Positions 1 to 7,536 of a stretch of 64,000 nucleotides of DNA are shown in pieces. The notes below the pieces were generated by a model, which saw nothing but the letters and a program-made list of their open reading frames with translations, was not told where the DNA came from and ran no database searches. Position 1 is the first letter of the stretch, and each line of letters opens with the position of its first letter. The stretch is from Pseudomonas nicosulfuronedens. GTDB taxonomy: Bacteria > Pseudomonadota > Gammaproteobacteria > Pseudomonadales > Pseudomonadaceae. The translations under genes were made by a program, and so were the position numbers. The stretch is from positions 1-64,000 of the forward strand of contig NZ_SWDV01000033.1 of the NCBI RefSeq assembly GCF_005877905.1, in the 5' to 3' direction.

Positions 1-52
1 CACGTATCAATACCTCGCTTCATCTAAGCCATTTGTCGTGCATTAACTATAT

Positions 53-108
53 GCACGTCCACTTCTGGCCGATTGCTGCCGGTAACAGATTCGCCCAGAA
101 GTGGATTT
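53..108. repeat. Interspersed palindromic repeat, copy 1
   Basis: Ten-base inverted arms CCACTTCTGG (59-68) and CCAGAAGTGG (95-104) flank the motif GGCCGATTGCTGCC. The same core (GGCCGAT..., CTGCC) recurs at 768-815, 5597-5662 and 7469-7535, so this is one member of a dispersed family. Function unknown; hairpin formation in RNA is plausible. The rest of 1-147 holds no gene. Confidence 0.6.
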
Positions 109-147
109 CTTGAATAGGGAAATCAACTCAGTATAAAGAGCGCGCCC

Positions 148-705
148 CTACAGCTTTGAATTCCGAGACCATAAGTCAAGATCGCTACCGCAGGCGGCAA
201 CTATATAGTTGCCACACCATGAAAATCCGTACGCCCTTAGATGTTCGACGTAAATTATCCTGCATTCCGTTTGATGGCCTGGTACGAGTGGGCTTTTGAA
301 TGACTTGCTGAGAATGAGGTTGCTTTCAGGCCAATTTGGATGCACCACCTCCAAGCAGTCCCCGGCGCTATTGCCAAGCGGTAAGCCGCCTCCAGAAATT
401 CCACCAAGCGGTACCAGTTCATCTGCAGTCACTCCGATTCCCTGGCAATGCAGTCCTACCTTGCTTAACCCTGCGTAGGCTTCGTAATCGCGCGCTATTT
501 TCTCGCCAGTCTCGCAGTCAATTAGGCCTCGCCCAGCGCTCGACACCACTAATAGGTACGGGCCGAGCTGAGAAAACCCTACAGACTCCAGCCCTCCAAC
601 TGCCATTGTCGTGACATGAGTCCATCCCTCAGGCTCCTTTTCAAAAGAAACCTGATCAATGAGCTGTATGAGCCGCTTCCGATTTTCTTCTTTGTATGTG
701 TTCAT
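148..705 (-). CDS. Hypothetical protein, accessory
   Basis: 185-aa protein starting at an ATG (705) with no clear Shine-Dalgarno. There is no signal peptide and no membrane segment, so it is probably cytoplasmic. The sequence is rich in short hydrophobic strands and Gly-rich turns (for example GGISGGGLPLG near residue 100, and a late WCGNYIVAACG segment), as in beta-propeller or immunity-like folds, but no motif is diagnostic and I do not recognise the family. The gene and its flanks are visibly more AT-rich than the rest of the window and lie between two copies of the interspersed repeat, which suggests horizontal origin. It stands alone with no obvious partner gene. Confidence 0.6.
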   Translation of the reverse strand: MNTYKEENRKRLIQLIDQVSFEKEPEGWTHVTTMAVGGLESVGFSQLGPYLLVVSSAGRGLIDCETGEKIARDYEAYAGLSKVGLHCQGIGVTADELVPLGGISGGGLPLGNSAGDCLEVVHPNWPESNLILSKSFKSPLVPGHQTECRIIYVEHLRAYGFSWCGNYIVAACGSDLDLWSRNSKL

Positions 706-767
706 TTTTTCGGATCGAGAACTAGAAAAAATTAAGCTGATTGTAAAGGTTTGCGGGTTGAAGTTTC

Positions 768-815
768 ACCGTCCGCTCCTGGCCGATACCCGCCCCTGGC
801 AGGAGGCCGCATCCT
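768..815. repeat. Interspersed palindromic repeat, copy 2
   Basis: Contains GTCCGCTCCTGGCCGAT followed by GCCCCTGGCAGGAGGCCGC, matching the left and middle parts of the copy at 7469-7535 (CCCCTGGCAAGAGGC). The right arm is degenerate. It lies between the promoter side of the hypothetical gene at 705 and the end of the AraC gene at 998; nothing else is evident in 706-997. Confidence 0.5.
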
Positions 816-997
816 GCGGGAGGTTGAGCGCCAGAGCGCGGACCATCACGGCAGGATCATGGTGGATACCCAGTGCCAATGATGCACATGCCGCGAGTGT
901 TACCTCGTGGTGGGGGCAGAATCGGCCTCATCCATTTGAGTCCGTCTCCGGGAAGGGCAAAACCGTTGCGTCGGTTATCGCGTAGCGTCTGTGTCGG

Positions 998-1855
998 CTA
1001 TTGGTCAGTCGGGCAATCACGCGCGAAACGACTGGCACGCCGCCAGCGTGCTGGCGGTGATCCCGTTACACGCTGGAAAACTCGTGACATGTGCGACTGG
1101 TCGGCGAAGCCGCAGTCCTGGCTGATCCGGGCCAGCTCCAGGTCGGAATGCAGTAGCAGTTCCTTGGCCTTGTCCACGCGCATCTGCAGGCGCCAGTCCT
1201 GGGGATTGACCCCCGTGCTCTGGCGAAAAGCCCGGCTGAAGTGGCTGCGCGACAGGGAACACTCCCGCGCCAACTGCTCCAGCGAAAGACCGTCGGTCAG
1301 GTGGTGTGCCAGCAGTTCCTTGGCCCGGCGCAACTGCCAGGGTGTCAGGCCCGTGTGGCCTCTCGTGGGCTGGCTGGCGTTGCCGTAGCGAGGGCCGATG
1401 TGCAGGGCCAGGGCGAGCATGACCTGGTCGATGAATAGCCGGTTGCCCTCGGCCGGCCGCTCCAGCGTTGGTAGCAGGGCCTGGGCCAGGTGATAGATCA
1501 CCGGGTCGAGGATGTCCTGGGCACTGTTCAGGTTCGCGTGGCCGCGGATGCCTTCCTCGCGGAACAACTCATCCAGGCTGCTGCGCGGCAGGCCCAGGCG
1601 CACATTGTCATAGGCCGCCATATGCTGGCAGCGCAACTCCGCGCCCAGGTTGGCGATGGAGCTGCTTCCCTGGCGGTGCCCGCCGTTGTAGGCGAGCTGG
1701 CTACCGCGCCACAAACGGTGTGCGGGGAAGTCCTGCAGTTGCACGATGATGGCGAAACCATCGCTGCCGGGAATCTCAAGCACTTGCTGTGGGTCCGGCG
1801 CAAGGTTGCGGTTGCGCTGGATGGAGTAGGACTGGGACGCGGGAGGTGGGGACAT
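998..1855 (-). CDS. AraC family transcriptional regulator
   Basis: 285-aa regulator. The C-terminal third (about residues 180-280) has the paired AraC helix-turn-helix: first helix set around LSLEQLARECSLSRSHFSRAF, second around LARISQDCGFADQSHMSRVF, ending in the usual GSPPARWRR tail. The N-terminal 170 residues are a poorly conserved effector or dimerisation region. I chose the ATG at 1855 (MSPPPASQ) with GGAG 11 bases upstream over a TTG at 1900, which has no ribosome-binding site. Its target is unclear: the nearest same-strand gene upstream is the isochorismatase-like hydrolase at 2366-3019, separated by 510 bases. It probably senses a small aromatic or carbon source, but nothing in the sequence names the ligand. 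Confidence 0.85.
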   Translation of the reverse strand: MSPPPASQSYSIQRNRNLAPDPQQVLEIPGSDGFAIIVQLQDFPAHRLWRGSQLAYNGGHRQGSSSIANLGAELRCQHMAAYDNVRLGLPRSSLDELFREEGIRGHANLNSAQDILDPVIYHLAQALLPTLERPAEGNRLFIDQVMLALALHIGPRYGNASQPTRGHTGLTPWQLRRAKELLAHHLTDGLSLEQLARECSLSRSHFSRAFRQSTGVNPQDWRLQMRVDKAKELLLHSDLELARISQDCGFADQSHMSRVFQRVTGSPPARWRRASRFARDCPTDQ

Positions 1856-2365
1856 CGAGAGATTCGCTCCGGCAAGCTCTGCTGGTGGGGCCGAGGGCAA
1901 GGATAGTGGGTTCGCCGGCGCACGGGCTGGCGGGGAGATGAGCGGGCTCGGAGCCTACGGGCGGTTACAGAAGGCGAAGCCGAACAACCCAGGGCGCTCC
2001 AGAGGCCCTGGAAGCCACTCATCAGCCTGCCCGAGCGCCGCTCTGGCTCGTGACTGTGGCCTTGCGCGGCTCAGACGCCTGCGCATTGGAGAACAGCACT
2101 CCGCGGCTGAGCCTGCAGTCGCTGGAGAACCTGGCCATCGGCGACAAGTCCGGCGGCAGCGCAATCGCCACTGGCGCCTGGCGTTCAAAGCTGCCGCTGT
2201 CGGACACCCAGTGGCTGTCCAGTACGGTCAGCTCGCGCAAGAGGGTTTTACAGGCGATGACACTGTTGGAGCGCGCCATGGCGGACGACCAGAAGGAGCA
2301 GCTGAGGGGTGAGGGGGCTTACTTCCGGAAAGTGGGAGCCGCCCCCGGGTGAGTGCAGGCGGCCG
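1856..2365. other. Gene-poor interval with a possible decayed reading frame
   Basis: No convincing gene. On the plus strand about 2038-2352 stays open and reads like the C-terminal part of a protein (WLVTVALRGSD, then LSLQSLENLAIGDKSGG, then RVLQAMTLLERAMADDQ), but it has no good start (a bare GTG at 2050) and no ribosome-binding site. It could be a remnant or chance coding in GC-rich DNA. The minus strand should hold the AraC promoter near 1860-1930. Confidence 0.25.
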
Positions 2366-3019
2366 TCAGTGGCCTTCGCTGGCGTTGAACATGGACTTGG
2401 CGTAGATCAGGCCCAGGCCGTAGGCGCCGCCGTTCTCGATGGCGGTCTTGACGGTCTGGTTGTAGGTTTCGCCGCGAGCCCAGTCACGCTGCAGCTCCAG
2501 CAGGTATTGCACGGAGGTCATGGGACGGGCGCCCAGTTGGATCATTCGTTGCATCGCCATCTCGTGGGCTTCGGTGGAGACGTCGCCGCAGGCGTCGGCG
2601 ATCACGTAGACCTCGAAGCCCTGGTCAATGGCCGACAGGGCTGGGCCGACGATGCACACGGAGGTCCAGAGGCCGGCGAGGACGATCTTCTGCTTGCCGA
2701 ACCTGTTCACTTCCACGGCGATGCGCGGGTCTTCCCAGGTGTTCATGCTGGTGCGGTCGATGACGTTGTGGTCGGGGAAGACCGACTTGATCTCGTCGAA
2801 CATCGGGCCGGAGAAACTCTTCTCGGCGACGGTGGTGAGGATGGTGGAGACGCCGAATTCCTTGGCCGCCTTGGACACCAGGGCTGCGTTGTTGCGCAGG
2901 GTCACTGCGTCGATGGACTGGGTGGCGAAAGCCATCTGCGACTGGTGGTCGATCATGATCAGGGTGTGATCGGAGGGGTTGAGCAGGGTCTTGCCAGGGG
3001 CGGCATGTGCAACGGCCAT
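2366..3019 (-). CDS. Isochorismatase-like (YcaC-type) cysteine hydrolase
   Basis: 217-aa cytoplasmic hydrolase of the isochorismatase superfamily, closest by eye to the YcaC group. The early LIMIDHQ segment carries the catalytic Asp, the TILTTVAEKSFSG region follows, and the GLWTSVCIVGPALSA segment carries the nucleophilic Cys. Family members hydrolyse amide, imidate or ester-like bonds; the natural substrate of YcaC-type proteins is not settled. I chose the start at 3019 (MAVAHAAPGK) because AGGAG lies 8 bases upstream; the frame stays open further but has no ribosome-binding site there. The LysR gene at 3225-4088 lies just upstream on the same strand, 205 bases away, and could regulate or be co-transcribed with it. 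Confidence 0.85.
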   Translation of the reverse strand: MAVAHAAPGKTLLNPSDHTLIMIDHQSQMAFATQSIDAVTLRNNAALVSKAAKEFGVSTILTTVAEKSFSGPMFDEIKSVFPDHNVIDRTSMNTWEDPRIAVEVNRFGKQKIVLAGLWTSVCIVGPALSAIDQGFEVYVIADACGDVSTEAHEMAMQRMIQLGARPMTSVQYLLELQRDWARGETYNQTVKTAIENGGAYGLGLIYAKSMFNASEGH

Positions 3020-3224
3020 CGATAGGCTCCTGTTAGTCGGTAACAGCTGCCAGTGTGCGTACTGGATCGACGCGCATATTGGATCGTTGCGATTTTTTTG
3101 AACGCTTGTGTTTTGCCCGATGGGTTCAGGTTTGCGCGGATCTGCCATTTCGAACCATCCCGGCAGTCGGTTGGATGTCCGCGATGGTTCGTGGCTCGGG
3201 TCAAGTTGCTGAAGCAGCAGGCCG

Positions 3225-4088
3225 TCACGGTGATTGATGCGCGAACTCATAGCGTAACCACGACAGTACGCGTTGCGCCGATCTTGAGAGCTGGCCGCTG
3301 CGCTCAATCAAATGGAACGCTCGTCCGGAGCGGAGTCGATGGTCGGTCAGGCCCACCAGGCGCCCTTGTTCGATCAATGGCGTAACCAACGGTTCTATGC
3401 CGATGGCAACGCCATCCCCGCGCATGGCGCGCTCGTAGAGCAGCGCGGAGTCGACAGGGCGGATGCGGACCTCCTCCTTTTCAAGCTGATGTGCGTTCAG
3501 CCACTCCGCCCAGAATTCCGGACGATGGTTCGGTCCCAGTAAACGGTGTCGCAGAAGATCCGCAGTGTCGGTTATGTCGCTGATGTGATCCGGGCTCCAG
3601 ACAGGGTAGAGGTGAATCGCGAGTGCAGGGCCTGTGGGAGCGGTTGCTGCCTTCGATAGCCGGATGACCGCATCCAGATTCCGGGCATCGAGGTCTTCCA
3701 GAACCGCTGAGGTCTGAACGTCGACTTCAATATCGGTGTTCTCGCGTTCAAAGCGACTGAGGCGGGGAAGTAGCCAGCGTGTGGCGAAGGTGGGAATTGT
3801 CGACAGTCGCACGACATGATCATGCTCACCTCTGGCGTCACGGCTGGCATGCCGAAGTTCCGCGAGTGCGGGGGCGACTCGGGCCAGAAAAGCCTCGCCC
3901 GCCGGGGTCACAACCACCCCCCGGGGCACTCGGTCGAAGAGGCGCACCTCCAGGTCCGACTCCAGTTGTGCAATGCGTCGGCTCAGCGCCGGTACCGACA
4001 TAGCCATTTCGTCACCCGCCGCCGCAAGGCTGCCGAGGCGGGCGACGGCCAGGGCCGCCTCAAGAGACCTGAGCGAGGGTAGCCGCAT
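3225..4088 (-). CDS. LysR family transcriptional regulator
   Basis: 287-aa LysR-type regulator, slightly short for the family (about 300). Residues 1-60 form the winged HTH (RSLEAALAVARLGSLAAAG, then SVPALSRRIAQLE), followed by a periplasmic-binding-protein-like effector domain with TIPTFATRWLLPRLSRF near residue 95, typical of GcvA-like members. A strong AGGAGG lies 8 bases before the ATG. It is divergent from the monooxygenase-AlaE genes (4227-5175), and a LysR-box palindrome sits between them at 4118-4136. I infer that it controls those genes, itself, and perhaps the isochorismatase-like gene downstream. Confidence 0.88.
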   Translation of the reverse strand: MRLPSLRSLEAALAVARLGSLAAAGDEMAMSVPALSRRIAQLESDLEVRLFDRVPRGVVVTPAGEAFLARVAPALAELRHASRDARGEHDHVVRLSTIPTFATRWLLPRLSRFERENTDIEVDVQTSAVLEDLDARNLDAVIRLSKAATAPTGPALAIHLYPVWSPDHISDITDTADLLRHRLLGPNHRPEFWAEWLNAHQLEKEEVRIRPVDSALLYERAMRGDGVAIGIEPLVTPLIEQGRLVGLTDHRLRSGRAFHLIERSGQLSRSAQRVLSWLRYEFAHQSP

Positions 4089-4117
4089 GCTGGGAACCTC
4101 CTGTATCCATCGCTGAA

Positions 4118-4136
4118 CCTTTCACTTTCCGAAAGG
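4118..4136. promoter_or_regulatory. Probable LysR binding box
   Basis: Perfect 6-7-6 inverted repeat CCTTTC-N7-GAAAGG. Inside it TTC-N7-GAA satisfies the T-N11-A rule for LysR-type operators. It is 30 bases upstream of the LysR start (4088) and 91 upstream of the monooxygenase start (4227), a position suited to autoregulation and divergent activation. Confidence 0.6.
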
Positions 4137-4226
4137 CACTTGTCGAGATCGCAATTGTTCTCCGTTGACGACGAACAGAGACTCCTGGTGATCAGGAACA
4201 CGAATCTGCACTTGGAGGATAAGGCA

Positions 4227-4673
4227 ATGTCAGACCCTAAAGCTCCCTGCTTCCCCGGAGAAAGCCTCGTCACATCACCGGGCCTGGTTCGGGGCAACGA
4301 GTATTCCAGCGGCGGCCAGCTCCATCGAGGTGTCGAAGTGCTTGGTGAGAATGGCGACGAAGGGCCAAAGGCTTTCTACATCCACATCGAGGCGCGTCCA
4401 GGCAAAGAGGAAGCCGTTATCCAGATGCTGCGTGACATCCATGGATGCGTACTTGGTGAGCCCGCGACAGGGCCCTGGTTTGGTGTCCGTTATTCAGCGA
4501 CTACCTTCGGCATATTCGAGGCATTCCCGAGTATTGCGGGGCGCGACGCGCATGTTGCCGGGGGCGGTGGGGACATTTTCCGCGACAGGTCCCGGATGAA
4601 CGAGATTCTTGCCTATCCAGCCCAGGTGCATCGGGTTGATGTGCTGTTGGTCAAGGACCTGTTTGCCGGATAG
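4227..4673 (+). CDS. ABM-fold (antibiotic biosynthesis monooxygenase-like) protein
   Basis: 148-aa small protein with a ferredoxin-like ABM domain at about residues 45-145. The first strand is KAFYIHIEARPGKEEAVIQ, the middle strand is WFGVRYSATTFGIFEAF, and the end is HRVDVLLVKDL. ABM proteins are cofactor-free oxygenases of quinols or aldehyde-like electrophiles, or merely structural relatives. The ATG at 4227 is preceded by GGAGGATAAGGCA, a good ribosome-binding site; an in-frame start 29 codons earlier lacks one. It is the first gene of a short plus-strand run with the alanine exporter (4714) and the dehydrogenase remnant (5231), divergent from the LysR gene. Specific substrate unknown. 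Confidence 0.75.
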   Translation: MSDPKAPCFPGESLVTSPGLVRGNEYSSGGQLHRGVEVLGENGDEGPKAFYIHIEARPGKEEAVIQMLRDIHGCVLGEPATGPWFGVRYSATTFGIFEAFPSIAGRDAHVAGGGGDIFRDRSRMNEILAYPAQVHRVDVLLVKDLFAG

Positions 4674-4713
4674 GTGACTCGCAGCTTGGCAAGACCGGAA
4701 CAGGAGGGGTGAC

Positions 4714-5175
4714 TTGCTTCAACGCTCGCCATGGCAAAAGCGTCAAACCGCATTCATTGCCGACACCACTGCGCTGATCCTGTTTTTCACCACCACCGGG
4801 ATCATCAATGAACGATTCCTTGCCGGCATGGCGTGGGACCAGGTGCTTCACGCCCGGATCCTGGGGGCGCTGCTGATGGTTCCCGTCGCGAGGCCATACG
4901 GACTATGGAGGGATTGGGTGATGAAGCGAGCCACTGATCGCCGGATGTCCAGATTGTTGTGGGACAGTCTCGCTCTGCTGAGTTTCCAGGTGCCGATCTA
5001 TGCGGCAATCATCGCCAGTAGTGGTGCTTCAGGGGCGGGCCTGTTGCGAGGCACGCTCGGCGCAGCCGTGATGATGCTCGTTCTGGGCCGGCCTTATGGC
5101 GCCTTTCTCAACGGGGTGCGCAAGCTCTTTGGGGTGCCGGCTGGCGGCGATAAACCCATGTCGCTGAACAGTTGA
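4714..5175 (+). CDS. alaE: L-alanine exporter AlaE-type membrane protein
   Basis: 153-aa inner-membrane protein with four predicted hydrophobic segments and the AlaE hallmarks: an N-terminal DTTALILFFTTTG segment, RPYGLWRDWVMK in the first cytoplasmic loop, a third segment around SFQVPIYAAIIASSG, and the C-terminal LGRPYGAFLNGVRKLFGV. AlaE exports L-alanine (and D-alanine) by proton antiport, relieving toxic accumulation. The start is a TTG at 4714, set by AGGAGGGG 4 bases upstream; there is no in-frame ATG before it. It is 40 bases after the ABM gene and probably co-transcribed with it. Confidence 0.85.
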   Translation: MLQRSPWQKRQTAFIADTTALILFFTTTGIINERFLAGMAWDQVLHARILGALLMVPVARPYGLWRDWVMKRATDRRMSRLLWDSLALLSFQVPIYAAIIASSGASGAGLLRGTLGAAVMMLVLGRPYGAFLNGVRKLFGVPAGGDKPMSLNS

Positions 5176-5230
5176 CCAGTCGCCATCAACTGCAGCGGCC
5201 AATCATTCGGGCGCCCAAGGAAAAACAACG

Positions 5231-5497
5231 ATGAAGGCAGCCTTCTACCAGGTACAGGGCAGCACCCGGGACGTACTCGAGGTAGGGGAGGTTGCTGAAC
5301 CTGTCCCGGGCAGGGGGGGAGTGCGAAGACGCGTTGTCGTCTTGGGGCTGAATCCGAGTGACATCAAGGCAGCAGCCTATGTGCCCGAAGTCGGGACGAG
5401 GGTGCGCCTGGATCAGATTGTCGACGCCCAAAAGGCAATGGAGTCCGCTGCGGTGATCGGCAAAATCCTTGTCGAGGTCACGAGCGACGCTCGGTGA
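5231..5497 (+). pseudogene. Zinc-type alcohol dehydrogenase / quinone reductase remnant with internal deletion
   Basis: An 88-codon frame joins the first ~47 residues of an MDR-family dehydrogenase (MKAAFYQVQGS, then GLNPSDIKAAAY) directly to the last ~30 residues of the family (RVRLDQIVDAQKAMES, then GKILVEV). The whole nucleotide-binding core, about 240 residues in a normal ~320-residue enzyme, is missing, but the frame is kept. AAGGA lies 9 bases before the ATG. It should be inactive: no GxGxxG Rossmann motif remains. It was probably the third gene of the ABM-AlaE operon. Confidence 0.8.
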
Positions 5498-5596
5498 GGA
5501 CTTGTCTGCTGACGCAGAAAGGCGATTCGCTGTAGCGAGAAATCGGCTGGGCGCGGAGTGCAGCGCTCGGTGCGCTATTGAGTTGGCATCGCTCCG

Positions 5597-5662
5597 ATGT
5601 TCGTTATGGACCGATGGCTGTCCCTGGCGCGAGGCCGCTATCGAACCATAGCGGACACTCAC
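5597..5662. repeat. Interspersed palindromic repeat, copy 3
   Basis: Outer arms TGTTCGTTATGG and CCATAGCGGACA pair at 10 of 12 positions. The middle, GACCGATGGCTGTCCCTGG, matches the copy at 7469-7535. It lies directly at the stop of a decayed minus-strand frame (5659), as copy 4 lies next to two gene ends, so these elements favour gene 3-prime ends. Confidence 0.65.
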
Positions 5663-5781
5663 GAAGCCTTAACCCGCCATGTCGCGCCGCCGCCGAGAAT
5701 GTGCAGGGCGGTGTTGTGGTAGGCGCCGGAAAGTGTATGGCCGGTAGTCAGTTTCAGGGGGCCTTGGCTAGTTCTGCTGAC
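5659..5781 (-). pseudogene. C-terminal fragment of an unidentified protein
   Basis: On the minus strand 5781-5659 reads KLTTGHTLSGAYHNTALHI, then LGGGATWRVKAS and a stop. This reads like the true end of a protein (alternating strands ending in WRV) but has no start codon or N-terminal part upstream; a stop at 5784-5782 closes it. The parent family is not recognised. It is best read as a 40-codon remnant left by deletion. Between 5497 and 5659 I see only repeat copy 3. Confidence 0.4.
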
Positions 5782-5790
5782 TCAAGGAGG

Positions 5791-6525
5791 TCAGGAAGAT
5801 CGTGAGGCAAAAGCAGCCTCAATCCAGTTTGAGAATTCACCTGCGAGATGCCAACGATGCGTGGAAACAGCTCCCGGCATAATCATCATCGGGAACTCGA
5901 CCAGCAGTTTGGCCCGAAAGCCAAAACCTTCGTCTCTGAACTGATGGCGTACCCCACCGAGAGCGAGGCCATCTTCTGATCTGGCCACGCCAGCTGCTTG
6001 ATAGGGATAGCGAGAGTCGGGCGATGAGCGAAGGCTGGAGAGATCCAGGTAATCAATCATGAACTTACCCACTAGCGGTGATCCGCCAGTAGTTTCGATT
6101 ACCTCTTGGGCGCCATCGGCATTCTTTTGAATCACGTAGTGATCGGGAGAGGCGGCTAGCATCGTGGTCTCGTCATTGAGTTCATTTCGCTGGATAAACC
6201 AATCAACGAACTCCCTTGCTGAGCCACGATCCACCAGCAGTTCGGTAACGCTATAGCGACGAAAGCCGCACGAAATACGAGCGACGAAATTCGCTACAGG
6301 CTGAGACAAGGCCAGCTCATTCTGAAGCAGCCGCCGAATGCCGTCCGACCCCAGCATGAGTTTTCGATCCAGCACCTGCTGATTAAGGGTCTTCAGGTCT
6401 TCATTACCCAAAGGCTGCCCCCCCAGTTTCTTGAGCACGACCAAAGCCCTGCGGCGCTCCCACTCCATCACCTGCTGGCGAGATATCTCGCGCCCACCGA
6501 TAAACGTTCTGATGTGGATAGCCAT
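5791..6525 (-). CDS. Hypothetical protein next to divergent TetR
   Basis: 244-aa protein with no signal peptide or membrane helices. It has a basic, helical N-terminal half (SRQQVMEWERRRALVVLKK) and an aromatic-rich C-terminal half (VARSEDGLALGGVRHQF, then FRAKLLVEFPMMIMPG). I do not recognise the family. I chose the ATG at 6525, with AGGTG 8 bases upstream, over a GTG at 6531. It is divergent from the TetR gene at 6841, and each promoter side carries a copy of the same GCAAC-N4-GTTGC palindrome (6622-6635 and 6797-6810), so it is very likely the TetR protein's target. Base composition is more AT-rich than the window core, consistent with transfer. Confidence 0.65.
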   Translation of the reverse strand: MAIHIRTFIGGREISRQQVMEWERRRALVVLKKLGGQPLGNEDLKTLNQQVLDRKLMLGSDGIRRLLQNELALSQPVANFVARISCGFRRYSVTELLVDRGSAREFVDWFIQRNELNDETTMLAASPDHYVIQKNADGAQEVIETTGGSPLVGKFMIDYLDLSSLRSSPDSRYPYQAAGVARSEDGLALGGVRHQFRDEGFGFRAKLLVEFPMMIMPGAVSTHRWHLAGEFSNWIEAAFASRSS

Positions 6526-6621
6526 GTTCACCTGCTCTGCTTTGTCTAGTACGACTCTGGGCAGTCGTGCCCCACGGCCCTTGGGCGCGAGATAGTGGCG
6601 TCGCCTGTTGCTGCCAATAAA

Positions 6622-6635
6622 GCAACTCTAGTTGC
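6622..6635. promoter_or_regulatory. TetR operator, copy A
   Basis: Perfect palindrome GCAAC-TCTA-GTTGC, about 97 bases upstream of the hypothetical gene starting at 6525 and identical in arms and spacing to 6797-6810. Two identical 5-4-5 palindromes in one divergent intergenic region point to binding by the TetR protein encoded at 6841. Confidence 0.6.
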
Positions 6636-6796
6636 GTTTAATGAGCATGTAAACTACTAGCATCAGGACTGCTGGCTGCCGGCAAAGGCCAGCGGTCAGA
6701 AATGGATGCATTGAGGGACATGGCAGCGGCCTGCTACCTGCCACACACTCTGGAGATCGGGCAGCCCAACCGCGCTTTTTCTAGCTAGCTGCTAAT

Positions 6797-6810
6797 GCAA
6801 CAATCGTTGC
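6797..6810. promoter_or_regulatory. TetR operator, copy B
   Basis: Perfect palindrome GCAAC-AATC-GTTGC ending 30 bases before the TetR start at 6841, the position expected for autorepression. It pairs with copy A at 6622-6635. Confidence 0.6.
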
Positions 6811-6840
6811 CATAAAGCAAAGCTCAGCAAGGGGATATGG

Positions 6841-7449
6841 ATGAGCAGCGTTGAGCAGGTAGAAGGCGAGGGCAAACGCAAGCGTCCCGGAGGTCGGGCA
6901 ACTGGTGTGGTTTCAGCTGTCTACGCCGCTACGCTGGAGATCCTTGAGGAGGGTGGATATGAGCGCCTGGAGCTGCCTCTGGTAGCTGCTCGAGCAGGGG
7001 TGAACAAGACCACGGTCTACCGTCGCTGGCCGACTAAAGCGGAGCTTGTTCGCGATATTTGCTTGCTCCGCATGCAGGAAGATGTGCCGCTGCCAGACAC
7101 AGGCACCCTGCATGGTGATTTGAGCTCGCTGCTCCTCTCGATACAAATAGCACTAGCATCGCCACTGATATCGGGCCTCATCCAGTCGATCATCACCCAA
7201 GGCAGGAAGACAGAGGCTATGGAACGCATGCGTGCTCAATTCTGGTCTGAGCGCTATGCCTTAAGTGGCCTACTCGTCGAGCGCGCAGTTGAGCGTGGTG
7301 AGCTGCCGGCTGGAACGAACTCACGGCAGTTTCTGGAGCTTGCTTGCTCACCATTATTCTTTCGTGGAGTGATAACGGGGGAGCTGTTTGCGAAAGACGA
7401 GATCATCGAAATCGCACGTCGTACCATCCTGGCATTCAAGTCTCCGTGA
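6841..7449 (+). CDS. TetR/AcrR family transcriptional repressor
   Basis: 202-aa regulator. After a basic N-terminal tail (GEGKRKRPGGRATG) comes the TetR HTH at about residues 20-70, with the recognition helix in VAARAGVNKTTVYRRWPTK. The rest is helical, as in TetR ligand and dimer domains. The start ATG follows AGGGG by 7 bases. It is divergent from the hypothetical gene at 5791-6525 with two matching operator palindromes between them, so it most likely represses that gene and itself. The ligand is unknown. Confidence 0.88.
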   Translation: MSSVEQVEGEGKRKRPGGRATGVVSAVYAATLEILEEGGYERLELPLVAARAGVNKTTVYRRWPTKAELVRDICLLRMQEDVPLPDTGTLHGDLSSLLLSIQIALASPLISGLIQSIITQGRKTEAMERMRAQFWSERYALSGLLVERAVERGELPAGTNSRQFLELACSPLFFRGVITGELFAKDEIIEIARRTILAFKSP

Positions 7450-7468
7450 CGCCCCGAAGCCGTACTTT

Positions 7469-7535
7469 GAGCGTCTGCTAATGGCCGATGACTGCCCCTG
7501 GCAAGAGGCGGTTACCGACCCATAGCGGACGCTCG
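7469..7535. repeat. Interspersed palindromic repeat, copy 4
   Basis: Best-preserved copy. The left arm GAGCGTCTGCTAATGG (7469-7484) pairs with the right arm CCATAGCGGACGCTC (7520-7534) with few mismatches. The centre reads CCGATGACTGCCCCTGGCAA. It fills the 87-base gap between the convergent ends of the TetR gene (7449) and the small membrane protein gene (7537), so it may also serve as a transcription terminator stem. Confidence 0.7.
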
Positions 7536-7536
7536 C

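Noticed and set aside
2050..2352. Complete small gene on the plus strand
   Set aside because: GTG without ribosome-binding site, and an unrecognised sequence that could be chance; kept only as a possible remnant.
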